Part shown: positions 10,943-21,748 of the stretch, in pieces | Numbering within the stretch: the first letter of the stretch is position 1 | Layout of the letters: each line of letters begins with the position of its first letter | NCBI GenBank assembly: GCA_025350965.1 | Contig: JANXWV010000054.1 | Coordinates: 1-55,289, forward strand | Direction of reading: 5' to 3' | Origin: Rhizobacter sp. | GTDB lineage: Bacteria > Pseudomonadota > Gammaproteobacteria > Burkholderiales > Burkholderiaceae_C | DNA: 55,289 bases | Made by a program: the position numbers and the translations under genes | Notes under the pieces: model-generated | Database searches by the model: none | Seen by the model: only the letters and a program-made list of their open reading frames with translations | What the model was told of the DNA's origin: nothing

Positions 10943-13900
10943 GGCGTAGCTTTCGGGGCGGGTGGCGCCAGCAGGCGGGAAATGTCGTCCAGGACGGCGT
11001 CGAGTTCGAGGCGCAGCGCATCCAGCGCGCCGTGTGCTGCGGCGCCGTCGCGCACCGCCAGTGTGTTGTGCAGAGCTTGCGCCTTGGCTTGCAATGCGGG
11101 CGCACCGATGGTGCCGGCAAGCCCCTTCAGGTCGTGCGTCGCACGCAGCGCGCTGCCCCAATCGGCGGCGGCAAGCGCCGCTTGCAGCGTGGGCCCGGCA
11201 TGGACACTCGCATCCCGAAAGCCCGCGAGCACGCGCCGGTACAGGTCGGCCTTGCCGAGACAACGCGCCATGCCGTCGGCGGTGTCGATGCGCCGCGCCA
11301 GACCTTGCGGCGGCCAGTCGGTGCCGGTCGGGCCGGGTGCGGCGCCGACACCGGGTGAGGCCACGCCGGCGGGCCCTGCACTGCGGTGAGGGCCGATCCA
11401 TTCGGCCATGGTGCGCAGCATCGATTCCACGTTGATTGGTTTCGTGATGTGCGCGTTCATGCCGCTGGCCAATGCGCGCCGGCGGTCCTCGGCCAGCGCG
11501 CTGGCGGTCATGGCGATCACCGGCAAGTTCTTCCAGGCGGGGTTGGCGCGCAGGCGCTGCGTGGCGGTGTAGCCGTCCATCACCGGCATCTGGCAGTCCA
11601 TCAGCACGCCGTCGAACGGGCCGTCTCGTGCCAGCACGTCGAGCGCCTGCTGCCCATCGGCGGCCAGTACGACCTGCATGCCGGCGCGGCTGAGCAGCTC
11701 CCAGGCCAGTTCCTGGTTCACCGGGTGGTCTTCCACCAGCAGGATGCGGGCCCCCGCCAGCCGCAGGCGGGTTGCGTCACCGGCGGCCGTGAGCGGTGCA
11801 AGCCCTGCATGTTTCGCACCGGCCGGTTGAGGCCTTCCCGCCTGCAGCAGGCTGTCGTGCAGGCTGCTCGGAGTGACTGGCTTTTGCAGCAGGCCGGCCA
11901 GGGGCAGCCCCGCGCTGGCGCGCAGTGCGTCGTCGCGCCCGAATGCGGTGACGAGCAGGATGCAAGGCTGCGTTTGCGGGAAGCGTTCCAGGATGAGCCG
12001 CGCGCAGGCCAGGCCGTCCATGCCCGGCATCATCCAGTCGATCAGGATCCAGCTGTACACGCCTGCGTCGGCGGCCAGCAAGTCGAGCGCATGTGCGCCG
12101 CTGTCGGCCCGGTCCACACGCACACCGAAGCCTTCGAGCATGGCGCCGAGCACGTCGAGGGCGCTCGGGTTGTCGTCCACCAACAGCGCGCAGCGCCCGG
12201 CCAGGTCGCCCCGTGCGCGCAGCGGTGCGGCGCCGGCCTGCGTGCTGCGCGCCAGCCGCGCCGTGAAGTGGAACGTGGAGCCGGTGCCCGGTGTGCTCTC
12301 GACCCACAGCCGCCCGCCCATGCGTTCCACGAGCTGCCGGCTGATGACCAGGCCCAGGCCGGTGCCGCCGAAGCGCCGCGTGGTGGAGCTGTCGGCCTGC
12401 GCAAAGGGTTGGAAGATGCGCGCGAGTTCCTGCTCGCTCAGGCCTGGCCCGGTGTCCCGCACCCAGGCGTGCAGCTCGACGCTGTCGGCGTTCGGCTCGC
12501 GCACTTCCATACCGATGGTCACCTCGCCCGCGTCTGTGAACTTGACCGCATTGCCGCCCAGGTTCACCAGCACCTGGCGCAGCCGCGTCGGGTCGCCCAC
12601 CAGCCGCTGCGGCAGGTCGGGCGCGCCGTGGAACAGCAACTCCAGGCCTTTCTCCTCGGCGTTCAGGCCGACCACGTCGGCCACCGCGCCGATGACCGCA
12701 TCGAGTTCGAAGTCCACATGCTCGAGGTCGAGGTGGCCGGCTTCGATCTTGGACACGTCGAGGATGTCGTTGAGGATCTGCAGCAGGCTGCGCGCCGAGG
12801 TGTTCGCCTTTTCGATGTAGCCGCGCTGGCGTGCCGGCAGGCCGTCTTCGAGGGCGAGGTGCGTCATGCCGATGATGGCGTTCATCGGTGTTCGCAGCTC
12901 GTGCGACATGTTGGCCAGGAAGCTCGATTTGGTCAGGCTCGCCGCTTCGGCGGCGTCGCGGCCGTGTTGCATCGCGGCTTGAGCCAGCTTGCGCGAGGTG
13001 ATGTCTTGAATGAGCGCGCAGAACTGCGGGTTGCCGGCCGAGTCGAGCACGATCACGCTCACCTCGGCATCCACAGGCGAGCCATCGAGCCTGCGCAACT
13101 GCCACTCGAAGACGCGCACGCGCACACCGCTGGCCAGGTGGGCATTCATGTGCTCGCGGATCACCTCGAGGCTGGGCCGGCCGTCGGGCTGCGCGTCGGG
13201 AGCCAGCGGCATAAGCCACGGCGAGCGGCCAAGCACGCGGCCCGGCTCGTCGGCACCGAACAGCGCCAGCGTGGCCGGGTTGCAATGGATGACGCCGCGC
13301 TGGCGGTCGAAGAAAAGGTAACTGGTGGGGGCGTGTTCGAAGACGGCCGCGAAGCGCAGTTCGGTTTCGCGCCGCTCCGACACGTCGAGCCAGTAGCCGT
13401 TGTAGACCGTGCCGCCATCGGCCACCTCTTGCGGCGTGCTGTGGGCCCGCACCCAGGTGGCGCGGTCGTCGGTGCGCACGGTGAACTCCTGCGCTTCGGT
13501 GGGCGGGCGTTTGCTGGCGTCGCCGGCCAGGCGCCAAGGCAGCGTCGGGTCGTCTTCCAGCGCGTGCGGCTGCACGCCGAACAGTTCGAGTACCCCGCGC
13601 CCCAGGAACGAAAAGCGGCCCGCCACGCCCCCGGGCGGCTGCTCGTAACGAAACACGGTGAGCGGCAGCGCCTGCGCCATGTCGAGCAATTCGCGCCGGG
13701 CCTGCAATGCGGCGTCGAGCCAATGCATCCCGCGCCACGCGACGAGGATCAACACGCCGCCCAGCAGCCACAGCATCACGGCCACCTTGGTCATGGCTGC
13801 GGCGATGTCGCGTTCATCTTCGAGGGGGTCCAGCACCCACACCGTGAAAGGCAGGTTGCCCAGCGGCGAAGACAGCGTGACGTGCTGCAGCCCGCCCACG

Positions 13901-14784
13901 GTGGTGGCTGTCGCCACCTGCGACGCTGCGGGCAGGGGCGCCGTGGCCCAGGCCATGCGCTCAGGAATACCCTGGTAAAGCGTCTTCAGCGTGGCCTCAG
14001 GCCGTTCGGGCGCGTCGGGCAGCCGGTGCAGGAGCAGTTCGCTCTGGTTGGACAGCACCACCACACCGTTGGCGTCGGAAACGAAGACGATGCTGCCGTC
14101 GGCGTCGCTGAGCAGGCGGTTCAGCGCCTCCGAGTCCTGTTTGACCACCGCCACGCCAACGGGCTTGCCGCCCACGTCGACCCGGCTGCTGAAGTACAAG
14201 CCCGGCGACCTGGTGAAGCGCCCCATCAGGAACTGGACTGCCGAGCCTTCCGCCATGGCTTGCGCGAAGTACCCGCGCGCGCTCAGGTTGGTGCGGTTGC
14301 GCGCGACCACCCGGCCATTGGCGGCGCGCGTCTCGGAACTGGCGATCAGGTCACCGGCGCTGTCGGCGAGCCCCACCAGCGGCAGGTTGAAGTCGCTCGA
14401 CAAGGTGTCGAACATGGTGTTCATCGCGTCGACTTCGGGGCGTTTCAGGGTCGACTCGAACTCTCGCGCCAGGTCGGCCTCCGCCAGCCCCGCCACGGCC
14501 GGTTTGCGCGGTGTGGCGGCATAGTCGCGCACCTGCGCGAGGTGCGCCAGGGTGAGCGGCAGCGCAGCGAGCTGGCGCAGGCTGACCAACAGCGTTTCCT
14601 TGACTGCGTTGACGCGCACCGAAGCAGTGGTGAGCGTCTGCTGCCGGTAGTCGCGCAGGCGGGAATCGATGAGCCACCACGTGAGCGTGGCGGCCAGCAG
14701 TGACCACAGCGCCAGGGCGAGACACAGCGCCTGCAGGCTCTTGAGCCGCGTCCACCAGGGCGGGGACAGCAGATCCAGTTTCAT
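10939..14784 (-). CDS. Hybrid sensor histidine kinase (periplasmic sensor, two PAS, HisKA, HATPase, two REC, HPt)
   Basis: 1281 residues, inner membrane. A transmembrane helix at about 17-37 and another at about 333-351 flank a periplasmic sensor region of some 290 residues, probably Cache-like. Two PAS-like segments follow (about 375-475 and 480-605). HisKA has [14 protein letters not shown] with His628. HATPase_c has N745 (GGNAVKFT), DTGPGL at 777 and GGTGLGL at 806. The first receiver has Asp916 ([11 protein letters not shown]), the second Asp1063 ([11 protein letters not shown]), and the HPt domain has His1217 (THDLKGLAG). All phosphorelay residues are present, so it should be active. Start 14784 is chosen for GAGGAG just upstream; the open frame extends 15 codons further. 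No response regulator with a DNA-binding output lies nearby. Its stop overlaps the acnA start. Confidence 0.93.
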
Positions 14785-14845
14785 CCGACTCCTCGCGAAT
14801 GCCTGGCTGCCACCGGCAGTGTGAGGCACGCGAAGATTGTTTTAC

Positions 14846-14878
14846 CAGAAAGAGCGTGACGCGGGCGCCCGGTGTCAC
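14846..14878 (-). terminator. Possible weak terminator after serA
   Basis: On the minus strand the end of serA can fold as GTGAC/GTCAC (bases 14874-14878 and 14856-14860) around a GGGCGCCC-rich core and is followed by TTTCT. The stem is short and the T-run imperfect, so this is tentative. It would separate serCA from the kinase-acnA unit that starts 90 bases downstream. Confidence 0.3.
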
Positions 14879-16101
14879 CCCGTGTGCAGCGGCAGGTAGC
14901 GCACCACGAGAACGCCACTGATCGCGGCGATGGCGGCGAGCTCACGCTCGCTGACGGGGCTGTCCACATCGACGAGCGTGTAGGCCATGTCGCCGCGCGA
15001 CTTGTTGACCATGTTGTGGATGTTCAGGCCGGCACTGGCCATGGCGGTGGAAATCTGCCCCAGCATGTTGGGCACGTTCGCATTTGCGATGGCCACGCGA
15101 AATGCCGACTCACGTGCCATGGCAACCGTGGGGAAGTTGACCGCGTTCGCGATCACGCCGTGTTCGAGGTAGTCACGCAACTGGTCCACCACCATCACGG
15201 CGCAGTTCTCTTCGGCCTCAAGCGTCGAGGCGCCCAGGTGCGGCAGTGCGAGCACTTGCGGGTGGCCGTGCAGCGCCGGGCTCGGGAAGTCGCACGCATA
15301 CCAGGCCAGCCGCTTCGCGGCGAGCGCGGCCAACACGGCGGCCTCGTTCACGATGCCTTCACGCGAGAAGTTCAGCAGCACGGCGCCGGCGCGCATCAGG
15401 CCGATGTTGTCGCCGTTCACGAGGTCGCGCGTGGCGTCGAGCAGCGGCACGTGCAGCGTCACGAAGTCGGCGTTCTTTAAAACCTCAGCCACGCTCGCGG
15501 CGCGTTTGACCTGTGCCGGCAGGCTCCATGCCGCGTCGACAGTGATGTGCGGGTCGAACCCCCACACGTCCATGCCAAGCTTGATGGCCGCGTCGGCCAC
15601 CAGGCAGCCAATCTTGCCCAGGCCCACGATGCCCAGCGTGTGGCCCGCCAGCTCGAAACCGGCGAAGGCCTTCTTGCCCTCTTCGACGGCCTTGTCCATG
15701 CCGGCGTCATCGGCTTGAAGGGCGGCCACGAAGCGCAACGCCGAGGGCAGGTTGCGCGCTGTCATCAGCATCGCTGCGAGCACCAGTTCCTTGACTGCGT
15801 TGGCGTTCGCGCCCGGGGCGTTGAACACCGGAATGCCGCGCGCGCTCATGGCCGCGACGGGAATGTTGTTGGTGCCCGCACCGGCCCGGGCAATCGCCTG
15901 GACGCTTGGCGGCAGAAGCATGCCGTGCATGTCGGCCGAGCGCACGAGCACCGCGTCGGGTTGCTGTGGCGTCTTGGTGGTGGCGTAGCGCTCGGCCGGA
16001 AGGCGCGCGAGGCCTTTGGCTGAAATCTGGTTCAGCACCAGCACCTCGAACCGGCGCGCTGCGGCTTTGGCAGAGCTTGCGGCGGGGGTGGGTTCAGCCA
16101 T
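14875..16101 (-). CDS. serA: D-3-phosphoglycerate dehydrogenase with C-terminal ACT domain
   Basis: First step of serine synthesis: 3-phosphoglycerate to 3-phosphohydroxypyruvate with NAD. 408 residues, close to the length of the E. coli type. The nucleotide-binding motif is [18 protein letters not shown]. The catalytic-domain segment [20 protein letters not shown] is followed by [13 protein letters not shown]. The ACT domain occupies roughly the last 80 residues ([20 protein letters not shown]) and is the usual site of serine feedback. The start at 16101 overlaps the end of serC by 8 bases, so the two form an operon in pathway order serC-serA. Confidence 0.95.
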   Translation of the reverse strand: MAEPTPAASSAKAAARRFEVLVLNQISAKGLARLPAERYATTKTPQQPDAVLVRSADMHGMLLPPSVQAIARAGAGTNNIPVAAMSARGIPVFNAPGANANAVKELVLAAMLMTARNLPSALRFVAALQADDAGMDKAVEEGKKAFAGFELAGHTLGIVGLGKIGCLVADAAIKLGMDVWGFDPHITVDAAWSLPAQVKRAASVAEVLKNADFVTLHVPLLDATRDLVNGDNIGLMRAGAVLLNFSREGIVNEAAVLAALAAKRLAWYACDFPSPALHGHPQVLALPHLGASTLEAEENCAVMVVDQLRDYLEHGVIANAVNFPTVAMARESAFRVAIANANVPNMLGQISTAMASAGLNIHNMVNKSRGDMAYTLVDVDSPVSERELAAIAAISGVLVVRYLPLHTG

Positions 16102-17176
16102 GCGTGGCCTCGAACTCTTTCATGTACGCCACGAGCGCTTTCACGCCTTCGACCGGCATCGCGTTGTAGATCGACGCGCGCATGCCGCCCACCGAACGGT
16201 GGCCCTTCAACTGGAACATCGAGCGCGCCTGCGCGCCCTTCAGGAACGCGTCGTCCAGCGCCTCGTCGCGCAGCTTGAACGGCACATTCATCAACGAGCG
16301 GTCGGCGCGTGCCACGGGGCTGGTGTAGAACGAACTCGCGTCAAGTGCGTCATACAGCAGCGCGGCCTTGGCGCGGTTGTGGGCTTCCATGCCAGCCAGC
16401 CCGCCCTGGCCTTTGATCCAGTTGAACACCAGGCCGGCGATGTAGATCGCGTAGGTTGGCGGCGTGTTCAACATGGAGTCGTTGTCGGCCTGCTGCTTGT
16501 AGTCGAAGGCCGACGGCGTGATCGGCAGGGCCTGGCCGATCAGGTCGTCGCGCACCACCACGATGGTCACGCCGGCCGGGCCGATGTTCTTTTGCGCGCC
16601 GCCGTAGATCAGGCCGTACTTCGCCACCTCGACCGGGCGCGACATGATGCTGGACGACATGTCGGCCACCAGTGGCACGTCGCCCACGTCGGGTGTGAAG
16701 TGGTACTCGACGCCGCCGATGGTCTCGTTCGAGCAGATGTGCACGTAGGCCGCATTCGGGTCGAGTTGCCAACTGTCGCGCAGGGGGATGCGGTCGAAAT
16801 TTGTTGCCTCCGACGTGGCGGCCACGTTGACCTTCGCGTACTTCTTCGCTTCCTTGATCGACTTCTTGGACCACTCGCCGGTGTTGATGTAGTCGGCGCT
16901 CGACTTGCCGCGCAGCATGTTCATCGGCACGATGGCGTTCTCGGCCATGGCGCCGCCCTGCATGAACAAGACCTTGTAGTTCGCAGGCACCCCGAGCAGT
17001 TCGCGCAGCGAGGTTTCAGCCTCGGCGTGGATCGCGATGAACTCCTTGCCCCGGTGGCTCATCTCCATCACCGACATGCCCGAGCCGTGCCAGTCGAGCA
17101 TCTCGTCGGCCGCCTGGCGCAGCACGGGTTCGGGCAGGGCGGCGGGGCCGGCGCTGAAGTTGAAAACACGGGTCAT
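16094..17176 (-). CDS. serC: Phosphoserine aminotransferase
   Basis: PLP enzyme for the second step of serine synthesis, which also acts in the pyridoxal phosphate branch. 360 residues, the normal length. The opening [17 protein letters not shown] and [15 protein letters not shown] are hallmarks. The PLP lysine lies in [21 protein letters not shown] chose ATG 17176, which has GGAGACC upstream, over a start five codons earlier because it gives the family-typical N-terminus. The upstream hairpin at 17199-17237 separates it from the OmpW-like gene on the same strand. Confidence 0.95.
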   Translation of the reverse strand: MTRVFNFSAGPAALPEPVLRQAADEMLDWHGSGMSVMEMSHRGKEFIAIHAEAETSLRELLGVPANYKVLFMQGGAMAENAIVPMNMLRGKSSADYINTGEWSKKSIKEAKKYAKVNVAATSEATNFDRIPLRDSWQLDPNAAYVHICSNETIGGVEYHFTPDVGDVPLVADMSSSIMSRPVEVAKYGLIYGGAQKNIGPAGVTIVVVRDDLIGQALPITPSAFDYKQQADNDSMLNTPPTYAIYIAGLVFNWIKGQGGLAGMEAHNRAKAALLYDALDASSFYTSPVARADRSLMNVPFKLRDEALDDAFLKGAQARSMFQLKGHRSVGGMRASIYNAMPVEGVKALVAYMKEFEATHG

Positions 17177-17198
17177 CGAGGGTCTCCGCAAATGAATG

Positions 17199-17237
17199 AA
17201 TCCGGTCGGCGCGCCAGGGCGGCGGGCCGACCGGATT
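17199..17237 (-). terminator. Intrinsic terminator after the OmpW-like gene
   Basis: A perfect 12-base-pair stem (arms 17199-17210 and 17226-17237, AATCCGGTCGGC paired with GCCGACCGGATT) with a 15-base loop. On the minus strand it is followed by ATTCATTCATTT, a T-rich but not continuous tail. It begins 33 bases after the OmpW-like stop and lies before the serC start, so it most likely ends the lipase/OmpW transcript. Confidence 0.65.
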
Positions 17238-17269
17238 ATCCGGTGCGCTGCGGCGAACCCGCGCGACCC

Positions 17270-17929
17270 TCAGAACCGGTAAGCCGTGCCGAAGGTATAG
17301 GCGATCGGCCGGAAGTCGATGCTCGTCTGCAGCACCGTGGTGCCCGCCGCCACCACGTTCGACTTGACGCGCAACGCGGCCACACTGGCGAACACGCTCC
17401 ACTCCTTGTTGAGCGCGTAGTCGATACCGGCCTGCGCGGCCCAGCCGGTGGAACTGCTCATCTGCACGTCGGGCGCCAGCCGCGAACTGACGCCGATGAA
17501 CTTGGTGTAGTTGATGCCCGCACCCACATACGGGCGAAGCGTATCGCCGCTCTGCCCGAAGTGGTAGTTGAACAGCAGCGTGGGCCCGAGGTTCTTGGCC
17601 GACAGGATGTCACTGCCCAGGAACGCCACCGTGCCCGCTGCGTCGGCCCGAACCCGCGGCGGAATGCCCAGCACCAGCTCGACGCCGATGTTCGGTGTGG
17701 CCATGCGCTCATAGACCACGATGATGGTGGTGGCGTTGCCGGTCGTGGCGTCGGCGCCGGCGGGCACGCCGATGCCGGTCACACCGTTCGTGCGCGTGTG
17801 GGTCGTGTACTCGGTCAGGCCGACCTTGACGACGTTGTCCTGCGCCGAGGCGTTGCCGGAAAGCAGGATCGCGGAAGCGGCGAGCGCCAAGGCGAGGGGG
17901 TTGAAACAAGGGTTCAGTGGGGAAGTCAT
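17270..17929 (-). CDS. OmpW family outer membrane protein
   Basis: 219 residues with a Sec signal (hydrophobic run LALALAASAILLSG, cleavage after NASA). The mature part has OmpW features: an N-terminal strand with VKVGLTEY, PNIGVELVLGIPP, LGPTLLFNYHF, the RPYVGAGINYT turn, and a C-terminal strand ending TFGTAYRF with the terminal Phe needed for barrel assembly. OmpW proteins are eight-stranded barrels thought to pass small hydrophobic molecules. GGGAGA precedes the start. It lies 38 bases downstream of the GDSL-type lipoprotein gene and probably shares its transcript, suggesting a surface lipid or ester role; that link is positional only. Confidence 0.9.
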   Translation of the reverse strand: MTSPLNPCFNPLALALAASAILLSGNASAQDNVVKVGLTEYTTHTRTNGVTGIGVPAGADATTGNATTIIVVYERMATPNIGVELVLGIPPRVRADAAGTVAFLGSDILSAKNLGPTLLFNYHFGQSGDTLRPYVGAGINYTKFIGVSSRLAPDVQMSSSTGWAAQAGIDYALNKEWSVFASVAALRVKSNVVAAGTTVLQTSIDFRPIAYTFGTAYRF

Positions 17930-17967
17930 GCGCTTGTCTCCCTTGAGCGTTCTTGGTTGCATGGCCG

Positions 17968-19146
17968 TCAGATCCAGCCGAACGATTTGAGCTGCGCCGC
18001 GAAGGCATCGCTGATGATCTTGTGGCCGCCGGTGGTCGGGTGCACGCTGTCGGCGAACTGCCAGGTCGTCACGTCGGCGCCGGTGCGCAGGCCGTTGTAA
18101 GGCGCGCCGACCGTGCTGTTGCAGAACAGCGACGAGCCGTCGGTAACCTTGCCGCCGGTGATGGCGTTGATCTTGGCGGCATCGCAAGCCGGCACGGTGT
18201 TGTTCACGATGCCGTACTTGGCCGGGTTCGCATACGCCTCCTTGAAGAGCGTGTAGGTGTCGATCAGTTGCACCGGCTGGCCGGTCAGGCTGTCGCGCAG
18301 CCACAGGTTGAAGATGCGCGACAGGTCGGTCAGCACCGGTTTCACCGAGGCGGGCAGCGAGCTCCCGAAGGGTGTGTCGGCAATGTCGCTGAGCGTCATC
18401 ACGGCCACATACTTGCCGCCCTTGGCGAGGATCTTGTCGCGCACGTAGCCCGCCAGTGTTTGCGCGGCGAGCTTCATCTGCGCCTGCGCCGCAGTCTGCG
18501 CCGCGAACAGTGCCGCATTGGCCTGATCCGCAGTGAGCTTGCCGGCGGCGGCGTCGGCCTGGATCTGCGCGGCCGCCGTGGTGAACGCGCCGAACTGCGT
18601 GAACACGTCATTGCTGCCTGCGTAGACGAAGATCAGGTCGCTGGCCGTGAAGCTCGTGAAGCGGCTGAGGTGGTTGTCGATCTGGGTGACCACCGGCACG
18701 GTCAGTGCGCCCGTGGCATGGCCGATGCCGTTCGGGTCGGTCACGCGCGAGCCGCCCTGGCCGTAACCCGTGCAGGTGCTGCCCAGGCCGGCCGCAGCCG
18801 CAGGGCATTTGACCGAGCTGCCGGCGAAGCCGACTTCCGCCGGCGTCACCACCACACCCAGTGTCGTGGCCAGGTTCTCGACCCAGACCGTGCTGGTGGC
18901 GCTGTTGGTCGTGAACTTGCCGCCGAAGTAGGGTGCCAGGCCGTTGCCCGCGAGCGAGGTGGCCGGCGCGTAGGCGCCCACGTCGCTCAGGCTGTCGCCG
19001 AACGAGACCACGGCACTGAACGTGCCCTTCGTGCTGGGCGCGCCTGCCGGAGAGCCGCTGCCCGGAATGGTGGGGTCGCCGCCGCCGCAGGCGGCCAGCA
19101 ACACGCTGGTGAGCAGTGACAGGCCCCAGGCCTTGGTGTGTTTCAT
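17968..19146 (-). CDS. SGNH/GDSL hydrolase, predicted lipoprotein
   Basis: 392 residues. The signal peptide ends in the lipobox LLAAC, so Cys20 should be lipidated. Block I VVSFGDSLSDVGAY carries the catalytic Ser, YGQGGSRV the block II glycine, YAGSNDVF the block III Asn, and FADSVHPTTGGH the Asp-x-x-His pair near the C-terminus. Members hydrolyse lipid or carbohydrate esters at the cell surface; the substrate here is not evident. About 40 Ala/Gln-rich residues in the middle look like an insertion between blocks III and V. It is divergent from exonuclease I with a 207-base gap. Confidence 0.92.
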   Translation of the reverse strand: MKHTKAWGLSLLTSVLLAACGGGDPTIPGSGSPAGAPSTKGTFSAVVSFGDSLSDVGAYAPATSLAGNGLAPYFGGKFTTNSATSTVWVENLATTLGVVVTPAEVGFAGSSVKCPAAAAGLGSTCTGYGQGGSRVTDPNGIGHATGALTVPVVTQIDNHLSRFTSFTASDLIFVYAGSNDVFTQFGAFTTAAAQIQADAAAGKLTADQANAALFAAQTAAQAQMKLAAQTLAGYVRDKILAKGGKYVAVMTLSDIADTPFGSSLPASVKPVLTDLSRIFNLWLRDSLTGQPVQLIDTYTLFKEAYANPAKYGIVNNTVPACDAAKINAITGGKVTDGSSLFCNSTVGAPYNGLRTGADVTTWQFADSVHPTTGGHKIISDAFAAQLKSFGWI

Positions 19147-19353
19147 GTCGTCCCCTTGGTGTTTGCAGCCGGTGCCCGCAACGGTGTGTGCGAGTGCTGT
19201 CCTTCGAGTGCGCAGCGCGTGATCGGCACGCGTTGATGTGATGTCAATGTAAGCGCGTCGCGAAGCCCGCAGTGCTGGGGTAACCCGCCGTGCAGCCTCA
19301 GGGTCAGAACGCTTGACAGGCGTGCGCTGCTGCGCATGCGGTATCTTGTGCAC

Positions 19354-20811
19354 ATGACCGACCTGACCTTCTTCTGGCACGACTACGAAACCTTCGGCCG
19401 CGTGCCGCGCCGCGACCGGCCGTCGCAGTTCGCCGGTGTGCGCACCGATGCCGAGCTGAACGAGATCGATGCCCCGGTGATGCACTACTGCCAGCCCGCG
19501 CCCGACTTCCTGCCCGAGCCCGAGGCCTGCCTGCTCACCGGCATCCTGCCGCAAACCTGCCTGCAGCTCGGCGTGCCGGAGCACGCGTTTGCCGATGCCA
19601 TCGAGCAGCAGCTGGCAAGGCCCGGCACGGTGGGCGTGGGCTACAACTCGATCCGCTTCGACGACGAGGTGACGCGCCACCTCTTCTGGCGCAACCTGAT
19701 CGACCCGTATGCGCGCGAGTGGCAGAACGAGTGCGGCCGCTGGGACCTGCTCGACGTGGTGCGCGCGACCTGGGCGCTGCGCCCCGCCGGCATTCAGTGG
19801 CCGCTGCACGAAGACGGCCGACCGTCGTTCAAGCTCGAAGACCTGACCCGCGCCAACGGCCTGGCGCACGAGGCTGCCCACGATGCGCTGTCGGACGTGC
19901 GTGCCACCATCGCGATGGCCCGGCTCATCCGCGCGCGCCAGCCGAAGCTCTGGGACTTCTGCCTCAAGCTGCGCAAGAAGGACGCGGTGATGCAGGAGAT
20001 GGCGCAGGCGCAAGGCAAGGGCCAGCCGTTCCTGCACATCTCGGGCATGTACGGAGTGGAGCGCGGCTGCCTCGCGGTGGTTTGGCCGCTGGCACCGCAC
20101 CCGACCAACAAGAACGAGATGATCGTGTGGGACTTGCGCACGGACCCGAGCGAGCTGTTCACGCTTGGCATCGAGGCCATTCGCACCCGCATGTTCAGCA
20201 AAGGTGAAGACCTGCCGGAAGGCACCGCGCGTTTGCCGGTGAAGACCATCCACCTGAACAAGTCGCCGATCGTGATCGGCAACCTCAAGACCCTGGGCGA
20301 CGACGTGGCGGCCAAGTGGGGCATCGACATGGCGCAAGTGCAGCGCCATGCTGCGGTGGCCGCCGCGCGCGCCCACGAAGTGGCCGGCATGTGGCCGGCG
20401 GTGTTCGAGCGGCCGGCGCGCGAGGGCGCCACCGACGTGGACGAAGACTTGTACGGTGGCTTCATCGGCAACGACGACCGGCGCACGTTGCAGCGCCTGC
20501 GCACGCTCGCGCCAGCGCAACTCGCGGCAAAGCGCCCGGCCTTTGCCGATGCGCGGCTCGACGAGTTGTTCTTCCGCTACCGCGCGCGCAACTGGCCCGA
20601 CAGCCTGAGCGATGCCGAAGCGGCGCAGTGGCAAGAGCATTGCGCGCACCGCCTGCATGACGGCGCGGGGGGTGGGGTGACGCTCGAAGCCTTCTTCGAG
20701 CAGGTCGACGTGCTCGGCGAAGCGCTCGAATCACGTTCGGACGAACGCGGGCAGGACATCCTCGGCGCGCTGATCGACTACGCGACGCAGATAGCCCCGG
20801 ATCGCGCTTGA
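19354..20811 (+). CDS. sbcB: Exodeoxyribonuclease I
   Basis: 3'-5' single-strand DNA exonuclease used in mismatch repair and recombination, 485 residues, the normal length. The DEDD metal-binding exonuclease motif I reads FFWHDYETFGR. VGYNSIRFDDE is motif II, and HEAAHDALSDVRATIAMARL supplies the motif III His and Asp. The C-terminal SH3-like and helical domains include NKSPIVIGN. I chose ATG 19354; the upstream ATG at 19336 adds six residues not expected in the family and would overlap the likely promoter region. Confidence 0.95.
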   Translation: MTDLTFFWHDYETFGRVPRRDRPSQFAGVRTDAELNEIDAPVMHYCQPAPDFLPEPEACLLTGILPQTCLQLGVPEHAFADAIEQQLARPGTVGVGYNSIRFDDEVTRHLFWRNLIDPYAREWQNECGRWDLLDVVRATWALRPAGIQWPLHEDGRPSFKLEDLTRANGLAHEAAHDALSDVRATIAMARLIRARQPKLWDFCLKLRKKDAVMQEMAQAQGKGQPFLHISGMYGVERGCLAVVWPLAPHPTNKNEMIVWDLRTDPSELFTLGIEAIRTRMFSKGEDLPEGTARLPVKTIHLNKSPIVIGNLKTLGDDVAAKWGIDMAQVQRHAAVAAARAHEVAGMWPAVFERPAREGATDVDEDLYGGFIGNDDRRTLQRLRTLAPAQLAAKRPAFADARLDELFFRYRARNWPDSLSDAEAAQWQEHCAHRLHDGAGGGVTLEAFFEQVDVLGEALESRSDERGQDILGALIDYATQIAPDRA

Positions 20812-20914
20812 GTCACCCGGGTTTCTACAATCGCGCAGTTGCTCGATGCGATTCCCCTGTGCGCTTTTACCCTGCGCTCCCCTTGCGGCTCTGCCACCCA
20901 ACTCGAGGTCTGCC

Positions 20915-21721
20915 TTGAACCCAACCCGTTTTCCCTTGCGCTGCGGCGCACTCGCCTTGCTGCTCGCGGGCCTCTGCCCGGCCGCGTTCGCGCAAGCCTT
21001 CGACACGGTGCGCCTGTACGGCGCAGCACCTGACCGCGACGGCGGCGTGGTGGGCATCGCCGCCGTGGTCGGCCGCGAATACCAGGGCTCGAACAAGCGC
21101 CGCAGCGGCGTGTTTCCCGCGCTCGACTACCAGTGGCGCAACGGCTTCTTCGCCGGCACCACGAACGGCATCGGCTACAACTTCTCGGCCTCACCGATCA
21201 CGCAATACGGCCTGCGAGTCACGGCCGACCTGGGGCGCAGCGAGTCGCGCTCACCGGCGCTCACCGGCCTGGGCGACGTCAAGGTGAGGCCCGAGTTCGG
21301 TGGCTTCTTGAACTATGTGCTCACGCGCGAGGTCTTCCTGACCTCGTCGTTGCGTTACGGCTCGGGCAACGACCGCAAGGGCCTGGTGCTCGACCTCGGC
21401 GCCGGCTATGCGCTGCCCCTGTCGCCGAGCCTTATTCTGGGTGCCGGCGTGGGCGCGAGCCTGGTGAACCAGAAATACATGCAGTCGTATTTCGGTGTCG
21501 ACGCGGCGCAGGCCGTGACCAGCAACTATGCCGTGTACACGCCGTCAGCGGGCCTTCGCGACGTGCGCGCCAACGTGGCGCTGACCTACCGTGTGAACGA
21601 CAAGGTCGGCGTGACGGGCGCGGTGTCGCTGTCGGGCTTGCAGGGCAACGCGAAAGACAGCCCCATCGTGCGCCGCAGCACCAGTGCGAGCGGCGTGCTG
21701 GCGGTGACCTACGCGTTCTGA
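20915..21721 (+). CDS. MipA/OmpV family outer membrane protein
   Basis: About 268 residues from TTG 20915. This start has GAGG eight bases before it and gives a clean signal (FPLRCGALALLLAGLCPAAF, then AQA). An ATG at 20846 is in frame but adds an unlikely Pro-rich leader. The mature chain shows MipA/OmpV barrel features: GREYQGSNKRR, VFPALDYQWRNGFFAGT, then YGLRVTADLG, and a final aromatic VTYAF. MipA scaffolds murein enzymes in E. coli; other members are osmotic- or antibiotic-linked outer membrane proteins. A TACAAT hexamer at 20826-20831 could be its -10 box, but no -35 is clear. It converges on the PEP-CTERM gene with 27 bases between. Confidence 0.85.
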   Translation: MNPTRFPLRCGALALLLAGLCPAAFAQAFDTVRLYGAAPDRDGGVVGIAAVVGREYQGSNKRRSGVFPALDYQWRNGFFAGTTNGIGYNFSASPITQYGLRVTADLGRSESRSPALTGLGDVKVRPEFGGFLNYVLTREVFLTSSLRYGSGNDRKGLVLDLGAGYALPLSPSLILGAGVGASLVNQKYMQSYFGVDAAQAVTSNYAVYTPSAGLRDVRANVALTYRVNDKVGVTGAVSLSGLQGNAKDSPIVRRSTSASGVLAVTYAF

Positions 21722-21748
21722 ACGGTCTGAACCGAGCCTGTCTCGGGC

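Noticed and set aside
11386..14703. A 1105-codon open frame on the plus strand opposite the histidine kinase
   Set aside because: Very long antisense frames are common in high-GC genes. Its sequence is His/Arg/Gln-rich and without domains, while the kinase has full domain structure.
19313..19341. Perfect TTGACA upstream of sbcB as a promoter
   Set aside because: With a 17-base spacer the -10 position reads ATGCGG, and a better TATCTT is 23 bases away. The transcript would also start at or after the likely start codon, so I did not list it.
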